Shown: piece after piece, positions 20,654-31,116 of the stretch | How positions within the stretch are numbered: position 1 is the stretch's first letter | How the letters are laid out: every line of letters begins with the position of its first letter | Assembly: GCA_965240325.2 (NCBI GenBank) | Contig: OZ251223.1 | Coordinates: 1,426,001-1,490,000 of the forward strand | Direction: 5' to 3' | Length of the DNA stretch: 64,000 nt | From: Rebecca billardiae RCC1528 | Lineage: Eukaryota > Haptophyta | The notes under the pieces: model-generated | The model's input: only the letters and a program-made list of their open reading frames with translations | Database searches by the model: none | What the model was told of the DNA's origin: nothing | Made by a program: the position numbers and the translations under genes

Positions 20654-21436
20654 CAGGGTCTCCAACATTAAACTGGACACTTTGGGCAGCAGCTCAGCGT
20701 ACGGCCTGTGGCTGCCTCGCGCGGGGTCAGGAGCGGCCAGCTCGGCTCGTGTGCACCCCACTAGGTCTGTCTGCGACCGCGCATAGCCGGGCAGCCCGCG
20801 TGGAGCACCCCTCTGGGTCATGCGGACAGTCGGCACAAGGCTGGTCGTGAGGGCCGTGAAGCAGCCGTGTGGCTTCTGCGCATGTCTGTAGCCAGCAAGC
20901 CCGCTCAAGGCCGCGCAGATATTATTACGTGGCATGGTCGATGACTATGCGGCATGCGCTCGACAGCCCTGGGCAAGCCCGGACGTAGCGCTACACCAGG
21001 AGTATATACGGCTCGATCGGACCAGCCTACCAGTTGCGCACCTCGCTTGCACAGCTGCTGCACAGCCCATCGATCGGCTCTGGCCGTGCAGGCAAGGGCT
21101 ACAGTCGGCGCCACTACCCGCAGCGAACGCTGGAGACCCACCAGTGCGCGCACCAACCCGCCCGCCGCCAAATGCAACCGTGCGCCAGATACGAATTTTA
21201 GCAGGCATGCCACCCGCGGGGGCTCCGTGGACCTGTTCAGAGCCAACCGCTAGTCGGTTGAGCTGTACATCCAAGCCAGCCCTGGCCACACGCTGAGCGC
21301 GCCGCTCGCTGCACCCACACCCTGTCGTCATCCGAGGAGTAAGGTCCATGGCGCTCATGCGAGCCTCTGGCCCATCTCATCGTTAGCAGCCGTAGTCAGC
21401 AAAAATCAGTGTCCGAACAATTGTTGGGGACCCTGT
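20654..21436. mobile_element. TIR-bounded non-autonomous DNA transposon-like element, copy A
   Basis: This 783-bp segment recurs at 22960-23742 and appears identical; all open frames inside give the same translations. It begins CAGGGTCTCCAACA and ends TGTTGGGGACCCTG, a terminal inverted repeat with one mismatch in 14. After a diverged stretch a second short match (GGACACT) follows, so the inverted terminus spans about 29 bp. No transposase frame is visible, which fits a MITE-like non-autonomous element. A TA flanks the left end only. Superfamily is not assigned. Confidence 0.75.
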
Positions 21437-21486
21437 GTGCACACTCGCCTGCCGCATGTTGAGTGACTGTCAGCCAGGGAGCTGAA

Positions 21487-22276
21487 GACGACGGCTTCTC
21501 AGAGGCCGCGCGAGCTCGACGGCGGCGCGCGCGGGCACGGTGGGCTGGCGCGGCCCCGGCGCGCGCCCATCCGGCCGCACGCCGCCGCGCCAGCCGCTCC
21601 TGCACGCGGGCTGACCGAGGCGCCAGCCTCACCCAACCGCCGCTGCTTGCCGTGGAGCTGGTCGGGAGATGATGGGGTGGGTCGGCTGCTCCCAGAAGCT
21701 CTCCACGCGCGCCGCGCGCGCTGCATACGGGTGCGGCGGGTCGGCGCGGCCCCGCCGCGCGCCCATCCGGCCGCGCGCCGCCGCGCCAGCCGCTCCTGCA
21801 CGCGGGCTGACTCAGGCGTCAGCCTCACCCAACCGTGAGCCGCCAGCTGCTTGCCGTGGAGCTGGTCGGGAGAGGATGGGGTGGGTCGGCTGCTCCCAGA
21901 AGCTCCCCACGCGCGCCGCGCGCGCTGCATGCGGGTGCGGCGGGTCGGCGCGGCCCCGCCGCGCGCCCATCCGGCCGCGCGCCGCCGCGCCAGCCGCTCC
22001 TGCACGCGGGCTGACTCAGGCGTCAGCCTCACCCAACCGTGAGCCGCCAGCTGCTTGCCGTGGAGCTGGTCGGGAGAGGATGGGGTGGGTCGGCTGCTCC
22101 CAGAAGCTCCCCACGCGCGCCGCGCGCGCTGCATGCGGGTGCGGCGGGTCGGCGCGGCCCCGCCGCGCGCTCATCCGGCCGCGCGCCGCCGCGCCAGCCG
22201 CTCCTGCACGCGGGCTGACTCAGGCGTCAGCCTCACCCAACCGTGAGCCGCCAGCTGCTTGCCGTGGAGCTGGTCG
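21487..22276. repeat. 204-bp tandem satellite, left of assembly gap
   Basis: A 204-bp GC-rich unit starts GTCGGGAGA at 21661, 21865 and 22069, and again at 22273 where the gap begins. A diverged partial unit precedes them from about 21487. Units are nearly identical. Because 204 is divisible by three, frames stay open through the array on both strands and give spurious 68-residue repeats. I do not treat those as genes. Confidence 0.9.
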
Positions 22277-22376
22277 NNNNNNNNNNNNNNNNNNNNNNNN
22301 NNNNNNNNNNNNNNNNNNNNNNNNNNNNNNNNNNNNNNNNNNNNNNNNNNNNNNNNNNNNNNNNNNNNNNNNNNNN
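22277..22376. other. Assembly gap (100 N)
   Basis: Exactly 100 undetermined bases inside the 204-bp satellite. The round length suggests a placeholder for a gap of unknown size, so the true copy number of the satellite is unknown. Confidence 0.99.
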
Positions 22377-22523
22377 GTCGGGAGATGATGGGGTGGGTCG
22401 GCTGCTCCCAGAAGCTCTCCACGCGCGCCGCGCGCGCTGCATACGGGTGCGGCGGGTCGGCGCGGCCCCGCCGCGCGCCCATCCGGCCGCGCGCCGCCGC
22501 GCCAGCCGCTCCTGCACGCGGGC
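22377..22523. repeat. 204-bp tandem satellite, right of gap (partial unit)
   Basis: Resumes with GTCGGGAGATGATGG, the same phase as the first full unit, and breaks off after CTCCTGCACGCGGGC, about 147 bases into the unit. Its sequence (GATGATGG, CTCTCC, GCATACG) matches the first full unit better than the later ones. Confidence 0.85.
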
Positions 22524-22959
22524 ATGGCTGCCGAAGATCCGCACGGAATCGGCCGGGCATCAGACAGCAGTACCCGAATAACGGTTCGAATCGCTCAGTA
22601 ACGTCGAAAGCAATGCCTGCCGGCCGCGGCGCGCCGGCGCGCAGGTCAGCACGGCGGGCACGCGCTGGTACGGACCACTGTGGTGCTCCTGCGAGCAGCT
22701 GCTGACGCGTTGGCGCGATGAGACCAGCGTCCTCGCAAACACGTGACCAGGTGGCCCAGTGCCACTGCCCTGCCTCCACACGCTAGTCGAGGGAGTGACG
22801 CGTGCCGAATGTGTCTCGCCGGATGACCACCAAGGCTGCTGTCAATAAATATGAGGTGGGTCTCGTCGACAACCCGAACTGCTGGGTGTCTATTTGAAAT
22901 ATACTCCGCAGATTCTGCCAGTGGCAGCTACGGAGCTACGCTCGTCGCCGAGATACCTT
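22524..22959. other. Unique spacer between satellite and second TIR element
   Basis: About 436 bp of ordinary-composition sequence. A GGTTCGAATC motif lies near 22583 but no tRNA fold was found around it. No gene is supported. Confidence 0.5.
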
Positions 22960-23742
22960 CAGGGTCTCCAACATTAAACTGGACACTTTGGGCAGCAGCT
23001 CAGCGTACGGCCTGTGGCTGCCTCGCGCGGGGTCAGGAGCGGCCAGCTCGGCTCGTGTGCACCCCACTAGGTCTGTCTGCGACCGCGCATAGCCGGGCAG
23101 CCCGCGTGGAGCACCCCTCTGGGTCATGCGGACAGTCGGCACAAGGCTGGTCGTGAGGGCCGTGAAGCAGCCGTGTGGCTTCTGCGCATGTCTGTAGCCA
23201 GCAAGCCCGCTCAAGGCCGCGCAGATATTATTACGTGGCATGGTCGATGACTATGCGGCATGCGCTCGACAGCCCTGGGCAAGCCCGGACGTAGCGCTAC
23301 ACCAGGAGTATATACGGCTCGATCGGACCAGCCTACCAGTTGCGCACCTCGCTTGCACAGCTGCTGCACAGCCCATCGATCGGCTCTGGCCGTGCAGGCA
23401 AGGGCTACAGTCGGCGCCACTACCCGCAGCGAACGCTGGAGACCCACCAGTGCGCGCACCAACCCGCCCGCCGCCAAATGCAACCGTGCGCCAGATACGA
23501 ATTTTAGCAGGCATGCCACCCGCGGGGGCTCCGTGGACCTGTTCAGAGCCAACCGCTAGTCGGTTGAGCTGTACATCCAAGCCAGCCCTGGCCACACGCT
23601 GAGCGCGCCGCTCGCTGCACCCACACCCTGTCGTCATCCGAGGAGTAAGGTCCATGGCGCTCATGCGAGCCTCTGGCCCATCTCATCGTTAGCAGCCGTA
23701 GTCAGCAAAAATCAGTGTCCGAACAATTGTTGGGGACCCTGT
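22960..23742. mobile_element. TIR-bounded non-autonomous DNA transposon-like element, copy B
   Basis: Second copy of the 783-bp element at 20654-21436, in direct orientation, offset by 2306 bp. The same CAGGGTCTCCAACA and TGTTGGGGACCCTG ends are present. A TA follows the right end, whereas copy A has a TA before its left end; the inner ends lack it. The near-absence of divergence implies a very recent duplication, or an assembly artefact around the gap. Confidence 0.75.
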
Positions 23743-24633
23743 AGCTTACGGAGTTACGGTACACATCAGCGGACATTTTCGTCCGTTTGTAACCGCTTCA
23801 GCGGGCGTCGATCTCGCTTGGTTGAGCCAAAGGAAGAGCTGTATGCGTCTCTTATTCTTAGTTTCAAACGGTCAGGTTAGTAGTATCGACTCTCTCAGTG
23901 ATGGCACCGCCTATTACGACGCTCGAGCCTTCTAAGCCTCGGAGTCTCAAGAGGCTACAGGCAAGCGCGGGCAATAAGAAGTCAGAGATCTCACGGCTAG
24001 CCTCGGTTTCTTAGCCGTGACACTCGGTAGCCCGAGCGCCTACGGAGTCTCAGTTTCTTAGCGCTAGGTCCGCCCGCCGCGCAGGCGCGGGGGGCGCAGG
24101 GGGGCAGAGCCCCCGCTGAGTCTTTAGGCCCGGCCGGCGAGGCCGACGAAAATTTTGGGCCTTTTTGGAGCAAGTCTGGCATGATATTGCATGGATGCTG
24201 CGGTGCACTGGCCAGGAGTCAGTCATAAGGAGAAGTCGGGACTTGGCCTGTACTCGTAGTCGGGCCGCGCGCCGCGTCCCCGACGGGCCGACTGCGCCTC
24301 GCCCCTCGGCGGACCACTCGTCAGCCGGGACGACGTAGTCCCGGTTTCTTAGTGTGACTATGCGTATAGCGAACCAGCCAATCGCTAGCCTCAGTTTCGA
24401 TCTAGGCCAGATCCGCAGATAGCAAGCCCCAGTTTCTTAACGTGACAGCTGGCCTTATTGCCCGCGATTGCCTCGCAGTACACCTAGTACGGCTGAATAG
24501 TTCTACAGAAGATTCTACTGTAGGAGTTCAGTGTCATGACGAGACTGAGTGTCTCAGTCGTCATTGATGCCGCCGGTGCCGCACGGCAGTCTCATCGGAG
24601 CCTATTCAGACTCAGTCTGAGTGGCTGCCCTCG
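23743..24633. other. Non-coding region with short dispersed repeats
   Basis: Holds a third, shorter copy of the dispersed intergenic element at 23839-23862. The phrase TTTCTTAG-TGTGAC or TTTCTTAACGTGAC recurs at about 24006, 24052, 24345 and 24432, which looks like a degenerate interspersed repeat of 80-300 bp spacing. No credible gene. Confidence 0.5.
23839..23862 (+). repeat. Copy 2 (shorter) of dispersed intergenic element
   Basis: CTGTATGCGTCTCTTATTCT followed by TAGT matches 31839-31862 with one mismatch (A for G at the fifth base). The match ends where the other two copies continue into AAACTGTAC. Confidence 0.65.
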
Positions 24634-25860
24634 TTACAACGCAGCCGCTGCGTGCCACGCCGTGCAGTGCGGCTTGTGCGTTTTCCACGCGCTTCGCAGG
24701 TGCTCGCGGCAGCAGAAGACCGCCACGAGGCACCGCTCGCACTTCTTCACGCCACGGCCCGACTTGGCGCATACCAAGCAGCACGCCGCAGCCACCTCAC
24801 GATCTCCGGCATAGTTGCCGAGCACCTCGCTCGGATCCACCGCGGAGCCGTCAAGCTCGTGCCCGCGGCGCAGCAGCCGCACTCCCTCCGCCACGTCGCG
24901 CTGCACGGCCCCGCCTGCAAGCAGCAGGCGCGCCAATGTCGAGTGGTCTTCTGGCTCGCCGCAGTCGACGGCCAGCCGGTACCAGCGCACCGCCTCAGCC
25001 ATATCCTGCGGCACGCCCTCGCCTCGTTCGTAGAGCTCGCCCAGGGTGTTCTGCGCAACTGCATCGCCCTGCTCTGCCGCCAGCCGGTACCAGCGCACCG
25101 CCTCGGCCCAGTCCTGCGGCACACCCTCGCCGTGTTCGTAGCACATGCCCAGGTTGGTCCGCGCACGTGCATCGCCCTGCTCGACCGCCAGCCGGTGCAA
25201 GCGCACCGCCTCGGCCATATCCTGCGGCACGCCCTCGCCTCGTTCGTAGCACCAGCCCAGGTTGGTCTGCGCCCCTGCGTAGCCCTGCTCGGCCGCCAGC
25301 CGGAACAAGCGCACTGCCTCGGCCATATCCTGCGGCACGCCCTTACCTTGTTGGTGGCACACGCCCAGGTTGGTCTGCGCAACTGCATTGTCCTGCTCGA
25401 CCGCCAGTCGGTAGCAGCGCACCGCCTCGGCCCAGTTCTGTGGCACGCCCTCGCCTCGTTCGTAGCACCAGGCCAGGCGAGTCTGCGCACCTGCGTAGCC
25501 CTGCTCGGCCGCCAGCTGGAACAAGCGCACTGCCTCGGCCATATCCTGCGGTACGCCCTCGCCTCGTACGTGGCACCAGCCCAGGCTGTTCTGCGCAGCT
25601 GCGTAGCCCTGCTCGGCCGCCAGCCGGTACCAGCGCGCAGCCTCTGCCCAATTCCGCACGGCCGCCTAGATCTCGCCCAACCGTTGCTGCGCTTGTGCAA
25701 ACCCACGATTCGCTGCGATGGCATAGAGGCGAGCCGCCTCGCCGACGTCCCGTGCGACGCCGTCGCCCGATTCGGTGCGCGTCGCCAGCAGGAAGGTCGC
25801 ACGTGCGTCGCCCCGCCCCGCCCTGTGCCGGAGCATGCGGACCGCGGCATCGCTTGCCAT
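24634..25860 (-). pseudogene. Sel1-repeat protein with C-terminal MYND finger, interrupted by one in-frame TAG
   Basis: Reading from the ATG at 25860, the frame gives a first Sel1-like repeat ending FAQAQQRLGEI, then a TAG at 25666-25668, and continues in the same frame with NWAEAARWYRLAAEQG to 24634. About seven 36-residue Sel1 repeats follow (for example WCYERGEGVPQ, EAVRLFRLAAEQGYAGAQ), encoded by 108-bp near-identical DNA units. A MYND zinc finger closes the protein: CLVCAKSGRG, KKCERCL, FCCREH and WKTHKPHC. Sel1 arrays are protein-interaction scaffolds and MYND fingers bind proline-rich peptides. The residues YERGEGVPQ expected at the stop are replaced by a short altered segment, so local damage is likely. 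Alternatives are readthrough, a shorter gene starting at the ATG at 25659, or a sequencing error. Confidence 0.8.
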
Positions 25861-26038
25861 CGTTGATTGACGACGTCGTACGTCGTCACGACGTTCACTC
25901 TGAACTCTGGAACTCGTCACCTTTCAGGTTCAGACAGCCCTGTTTGGGCGCCGCGCAGCCTCGTCAGGAGCCTCCTTTCCCCTTGCTGCCACGACTGGCC
26001 GCCCTTCTCCGAGTGGGCGCGGGCACGTGACGCGCAAA

Positions 26039-27475
26039 ATGCGCCGGCGCCGGCGCCTGCAGCCCTTGCCTGTGTGGGAGGAGGTGGCGGTCCTCGCCGC
26101 GTTCGACGAGGCCGACGTGAAGCACGTGCACGCCACCGCCCTCTACGCCTGGCTCGCGCGGCACCCGGAGGCGTGCGCGTGGGAGGACGTGCGGTGGGCG
26201 GAGCTGGATGGGTTCCCCGCGCGCGCGCGCGCGGCGCTCGAGCGTGACTTCGCGCTGTACACGAGCCGAGTGGAGACGGAGGACGCGGCGGCGGATGGAT
26301 CGACCACAAAGCTCGCCATCAGGCTGCAGGACGGCCACGCGATCGAGGCCGTCCTCATCCACCACGAGGGGCGCCGCACGCTATGCCTAAGCTCGCAGGT
26401 CGGCTGCGCGATGGGCTGCTCGTTCTGTGCGACGGGCACGATGGGCATCCTCGGAGACCTGGTGGCCGGCGAGATGATCGAGCAGCTGCAGCACGCGCGC
26501 GCCCGCGCGCCCACGCGCAACGTCGTCTGGATGGGCATGGGCGAGCCGCTGAACAACTACGACGCGGTGCTGCGCGCCACGCGCTCGATGATTGACGTGA
26601 CTCGCTTCTCGCTCAGCCCGGCGCACGTGACGATCTCGACGGTGGGCATCGTGCCGCGGATGACGCAGCTCGCAGCGGACGAGCCGCGCGTCAACCTCGC
26701 CCTCTCGCTCCACGCGCCGACGCAGGCGCAGCGCGAGGCCATCATGCCCGCGGCGCGCGCCTACCCGCTGAGTGCGCTGCTCGGAGCTCTCGATGAGTAC
26801 GTGCGCGAGGCTCGCGCGCGCACGCGGCCGGAGAAGAGCGTGATGATCGAGTACATCATGCTCGCGGGGGTGAATGACTCGCTCGACGATGCGCGTGCCC
26901 TCGGCCACCTCCTCGGCTCGCGCCCGGTCGTTGTCAACCTCATCCCGTACAATCCGACGGACGCGACCGCGGGGTACTGCCGCTCGGCCGATGCTGACAC
27001 AGATGCGTTCCTCTCCGCGCTCGTGACGGAGTTTGGGCTGAAGACATTCGTGCGACGCACGATGGGCTCGGACGTGGCGTCGGCCTGCGGCCAGCTCGTG
27101 CGCGAAAAGCAGCGACCGCGCGCGCTTGGCGACATCGAGGATGCTGGCAGCCGCGCACGTGGCCGCCCGGGCGCCCGCCCGCAAGCGCGCCGCCCCCAGC
27201 CGCAGGGTCCCGCGACAGAGCCACCGCGCACGCGAGGGGCTGCGAGCCCATCGTCGCGGCCCGACGCGCCTGCGGGCACACGGGAGGCACAGCGATCAGT
27301 TGCGCGCGGCGGCATTGACCGGGTGCCTTTGTGGATGATCACGCCGGCGCGTCTCGGTGTGCTCCTTGCAGCAGTGGTTGCCGCTGTCGCCAGCCTGTGG
27401 CAAGGTGGTCTGACCGCGTTGCCGTTGACACTCTCAGGCACGGACTCACGCGCTGGTGGGCACATCGGACTCTGA
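26039..27475 (+). CDS. RlmN/Cfr-type radical SAM RNA methyltransferase with C-terminal membrane segment
   Basis: From the ATG at 26039 the product is 478 residues. The radical SAM cluster motif CAMGCSFC (residues 123, 127, 130), WMGMGEPLNNYD, STVGIVPRM, LALSLHAPTQAQRE and RRTMGSDVASACGQL (catalytic Cys about 350) define the RlmN family, which methylates C2 of adenosine in 23S rRNA and some tRNAs. In eukaryotes such enzymes usually serve plastids or mitochondria. The N-terminus is Arg-rich (MRRRRRLQPLP) without a clear transit peptide. After the enzyme domain about 90 disordered residues lead to a hydrophobic helix RLGVLLAAVVAAVASLW (about 438-454), not usual for the family. An in-frame GTG 12 bases upstream is ignored. 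No intron is needed. Confidence 0.9.
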   Translation: MRRRRRLQPLPVWEEVAVLAAFDEADVKHVHATALYAWLARHPEACAWEDVRWAELDGFPARARAALERDFALYTSRVETEDAAADGSTTKLAIRLQDGHAIEAVLIHHEGRRTLCLSSQVGCAMGCSFCATGTMGILGDLVAGEMIEQLQHARARAPTRNVVWMGMGEPLNNYDAVLRATRSMIDVTRFSLSPAHVTISTVGIVPRMTQLAADEPRVNLALSLHAPTQAQREAIMPAARAYPLSALLGALDEYVREARARTRPEKSVMIEYIMLAGVNDSLDDARALGHLLGSRPVVVNLIPYNPTDATAGYCRSADADTDAFLSALVTEFGLKTFVRRTMGSDVASACGQLVREKQRPRALGDIEDAGSRARGRPGARPQARRPQPQGPATEPPRTRGAASPSSRPDAPAGTREAQRSVARGGIDRVPLWMITPARLGVLLAAVVAAVASLWQGGLTALPLTLSGTDSRAGGHIGL

Positions 27476-29458
27476 GCCGCGCGACGCTCAGTCGTCGCAA
27501 GGCGCGCAAGCAATATGACCTTAGCCTCGATCTATTCTAATTATTATTCAGCATTATAATAAGTATTTTAAATATATATATTAAAATAATAATAGTAGTA
27601 GGCATCATTTAGCTTTAAAAATAATACTGCCATATTATTACTAACTCGGACTACTCGGAGTCTCGGATCTGTCGGGCCGCTGAGTCTGTCCGAGACGGGC
27701 CGCGTGCCGGCGTGTAGGCATGAGTACCGAGTGCTCGCGGACCGCGCGTCCCGGAGCGGACAAATTATTTAATGTCTCATTCACAGAGTTACACGCTGGT
27801 ACAGGTAGTGGTGCATGGAGCAGAGACAGATGAGGTGAGCCGCCGGCGGCCACATTCACATTCACTCACCATTTTATTAGTATACGGAGAGAGAGAGAGA
27901 GTGTGATCGAGCCAGAGAGAATATTACATACACGTACTACACACACACATATATATTACTATATATATTACTATATATATACGAATCAGTATATTGGCCA
28001 GATATTGATACTGCTAGTGAAAGTAGTGAATCTGAGAGAGAGAGAGAGAGGCTCGGATCGAGAGAGCCGAGAGACGGATATCGAGAGCAGAGAGAGACGG
28101 ATCGAGAGATCGAGAGAGGGAGATTTCGAGCAGAGAGAGAGAGAGAGCGTCCGATCATCACTCACTGCGCGCGGAGCACATGCAGCAGGCGGCTCTCGAC
28201 CGGCCCGCAATTCAGACAGTCTACTCGGGCCCATAGTAGATCGATGATATTAGCAGCAGATTCGGTAGTAGTGACGATGTCGATGATGTGTCCGCGTGTC
28301 TAGTGCGTCTACGAGTGCCAGGCCCAGTGGCACTCCCGTGCCGTGCGGCTGACGATGAGCGGCCGACCGACAATATGAACTATGACATGTACAAAGGCGA
28401 GTGCTGTACCGGCCGGCGGGCGGCGGCCGCGCTGACAGGCCGAGTGAGCTAGTCACCACGTCCGCTGCGAGCATTATTATTGCTCTGATTGCTCAGTCCG
28501 ATTAGCCGTCAGCTGCACAGCAGGGCACTACTGTCTACTCGCCACTCGTCAGAGGCCGCGGGTCATGTTACGCGTCACGGCCGTGGCTGGAGGTCAAGCC
28601 GCCTCTTTCCGGTGATCGCTGGACGAGTGGACGCTGGGAAACACTGGGAGGCCATGCGTGCGATGGCGCTTCACCCGCCGTGAGCCACGTCGTGTCACGA
28701 GGGCCCGGCTTTTCAGTTTTCGTACCGAGCCCGAGGCGCGCCGGTGGTTCGCGCGAGGTCACTGACATGCGCAGTGCGTGATCCCATGGCCGGTTTGAGC
28801 GCTCGCCGGGCAAGTCTGGCGTGGATCGTTTCGCAGGTCCGACACGATCACGAAGGGGACTGCCGCAGAGTCACAGTTCGCGGCCTGACCGAGAGTACGC
28901 GCCGGTCAGCTCACACCATCTACGATGGCCATACCAGGGCGGGCGGAGAGAAAATGCCAAGTCAATCTGCACGCGAGACGATGAGGGGAGCAGTCGCGCT
29001 CCGGAGGAACACACGTCTCGGCGCAGCCTCGCGCGAAATCCGCGCCGTGCGCCAAAACCCAGAGAGCCAAGGGTGGTCTTGGGACCAGAGTGGTGGGCGG
29101 CCCGCCGAAACTCGAAAGGGCATCAAACCAAACAATGGTCGTAACAAATCACCTACCCGTAAAGACTCTATGATCAAACCGCTAGTAATTCGACCGCACC
29201 GCTATTCCACCAAGGGACGTAATTCATTCCACCAACCCATAATTCTTGCCAAACGACGACAAAGGCACTCCTTTTTAGCCCAGCGCCATCAAAAGGCCAT
29301 CAACCTGTACCGCCATCTATCTACGTGTGTTCAAGTCTCATAGGCGACTTCGTTTCCACTTGACGGATCGGTATTGGATCCCCGTTTTAGAGTTGATGGC
29401 CCCGGGTACCGCTTGAACCACGGCTCGCCAGTGGCGCAACAAGCCACGCGCCCACGCC
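27476..29458. other. Gene-poor region with AT and GA microsatellites
   Basis: 27541-27640 is AT-rich (TATATATT and TTAAAATAATAATAGTAG tracts). 27890-28155 carries GAGAGA and ATATAT tracts. From about 28870 to 29370 base composition is nearer 50% GC than the flanks and shows no lasting frame from an ATG; this may be an old insert or transposon remnant. No gene is supported. Confidence 0.55.
27886..28155. repeat. (GA)n and (TA)n microsatellite cluster
   Basis: GAGAGAGAGAGAGTGTG at about 27890, ATATATATTACTATATATAT at about 27950-27980, and GAGAGAGAGAGAG tracts near 28033 and 28132, interspersed with GGATCGAGAGA units. Confidence 0.8.
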
Positions 29459-30214
29459 ATGACATCCCCGCACCGCTCCTTCACGCACGGCATCAACGGC
29501 ATCCGCACAGAGATGGAACAAGCGCGGTGCATCGAACCTTCGCCATCGTGCGGCGGCGCTGGCGTGAAGGCGTTGTCCTCAGGCGTGTTGCCACCACAGG
29601 CCCCGGTGGGGGATGTCGATCGTGGTGGTTCCATGCCTGGTGGCGCCAGCACAGCCGCGGTACACCTACCGCCGTCCTTTCCTGGAGCACGAGGGCAGCT
29701 GCTCTTGCAAACGCTGTCGTCGGTCAGTCAGCTCGAGCAGTGGCTACCTCGCGTGGTGGCGGCCGAAGGCCTGCAGCCGTACCAGCAGGTCTGGTGGGGT
29801 CGGCAGGAGAGACCGCGGGCTGCAGCCGCGGAAATGCCTCGTGCATCTACAACGCATCCACAAGGTGCGTGGGGATTGCTGCCGCAACGCCCTCTGAGCG
29901 ACGGGCAGTCACGTGCAGCGCGACAGCAGCCACCGCCCCCGCCTGCTGAGGCGACGTCTGCCGGAATGCCGCAGCCGAGCATGGCGAGGGCCAACTCCAC
30001 AGAGAGCGTGCGCGAGGAAATGGCCCGGCTGACTGTGCGGCTGATCGTGTTGAGTGAAGAGCAACATCCACAGCGCGAGCAGCACGTGGATGCAGTTCTC
30101 ACTCTGATGCGTGAGTGCCTGGAGCAGGCCTGCGGGGGCTTTGGTGCGGCCGAGGCGAACTCTGAGGAGGCCTCGCAGCCGGGGCGGCAGGCTGCGCAGT
30201 GGCATCGGACGTGA
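29459..30214 (+). CDS. Hypothetical protein with Pro/Ala-rich middle and helical C-terminus
   Basis: An ATG-started frame of 251 residues. The N-terminal half is low in order (Gly, Pro, Ala). A short helical part LLLQTLSSVSQLEQWLPRVV sits near residue 80, a poly-Pro run near 160, and a predicted helix REEMARLTVRLIVLSEEQ near 185 followed by HVDAVLTLMRECLEQACG. No family recognised. Local composition suits coding DNA, but frames on the other strand overlap it, so it is tentative. Confidence 0.4.
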   Translation: MTSPHRSFTHGINGIRTEMEQARCIEPSPSCGGAGVKALSSGVLPPQAPVGDVDRGGSMPGGASTAAVHLPPSFPGARGQLLLQTLSSVSQLEQWLPRVVAAEGLQPYQQVWWGRQERPRAAAAEMPRASTTHPQGAWGLLPQRPLSDGQSRAARQQPPPPPAEATSAGMPQPSMARANSTESVREEMARLTVRLIVLSEEQHPQREQHVDAVLTLMRECLEQACGGFGAAEANSEEASQPGRQAAQWHRT

Positions 30215-31116
30215 GCGCCCGCCGACCACTTTTCGCCATACCAGCTGCGTGTCCGTCTCGCCTGATGAGTGATGCCGCGCAGCGAGCGTCACTGCTGGTG
30301 CTGCTTGCCGACAGCTACTGGCTCCTACGCACGGGTCTGCGACGAAGACGAGCGTCCGCTGGTTCTCTCTACACTGCATGCCAGTGGCCCGCAGTACCCG
30401 CCGCCGCTCGGTCCGCGTAAGGTAAAGGGGTCCGTGTGGATGGACGCCAATCACTAATCAGCCATTCAGCCAACTTCTAATTCAACTTCATCCTACTGTC
30501 TACTGATATATATGCCAACATGCCCATGCAGCGGCATAAGCACCCGTGGCATCGGGTATGAGTATCAGTCGGCAGCTCGGTCAGTCACTAACTCCCGGTA
30601 CCGTATTTAATTAAGCCGCGCTGCGAGCGGTCAATCAAAAGCCCTGCACGAGGGCTGGACGGCACACCACGGACCAAACTGCGGCATCGGCCACGGGCAT
30701 GCGAGTCCAAACGTGTGTGCCCACCGCCCGCACGGGTCCGCCCCGGCACGGTGATGTGCGTGTATTGTAGCGCGAGGGCCCGCTCATCGCCGATGGCTCG
30801 CTGCATGCGACGGCCGGCACTCCCGCTGCTGGGGGATGGAGGCAAGGTGCGACGGGGCGGCCCGCGTACGGAATGCGGCGGCGTTTGGAAGATGGGGCTC
30901 GCAGAAGCCGTCCCATGATGCCTCTCCGCGGCCACCAGCTCCCGGAGGCCGCCGTCAAATGGCAGTCCGCCGTGGTGTCCACGAGCAGAGCAGTCTGCGT
31001 TGCCGCTGCACGCCGCGTCAAGGCTGCAGCCACGCGTCACCAGGTGATCATCGGGTGGAGGATCAGGGCATGTCTCAGGCGCGTAACCGACTCGGGCTAG
31101 TGCCTATGTGATGCGC
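30215..31116. other. Intergenic region, no gene supported
   Basis: Low-complexity and mixed-composition sequence with a short AT-rich patch near 30490-30520. Open frames in the GC-rich part (30640-31040) start at GTG or lack domain-like sequence. Confidence 0.5.

Noticed and set aside
20905-21358. Open frames of 113-137 residues inside the 783-bp element, repeated at 23211-23664
   Set aside because: They are identical only because the element is duplicated; no transposase motif or domain is visible and frames overlap on both strands.
21499-22134. Possible 68-residue-repeat proteins in the satellite
   Set aside because: Frames are open on both strands simply because the unit is 204 bp and GC-rich.
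22560-22600. tRNA B-box-like GGTTCGAATC
   Set aside because: No matching A-box at proper spacing and no cloverleaf found.
28744-29343. 199-residue open frame
   Set aside because: Begins at GTG, composition shifts midway, no domain-like sequence.
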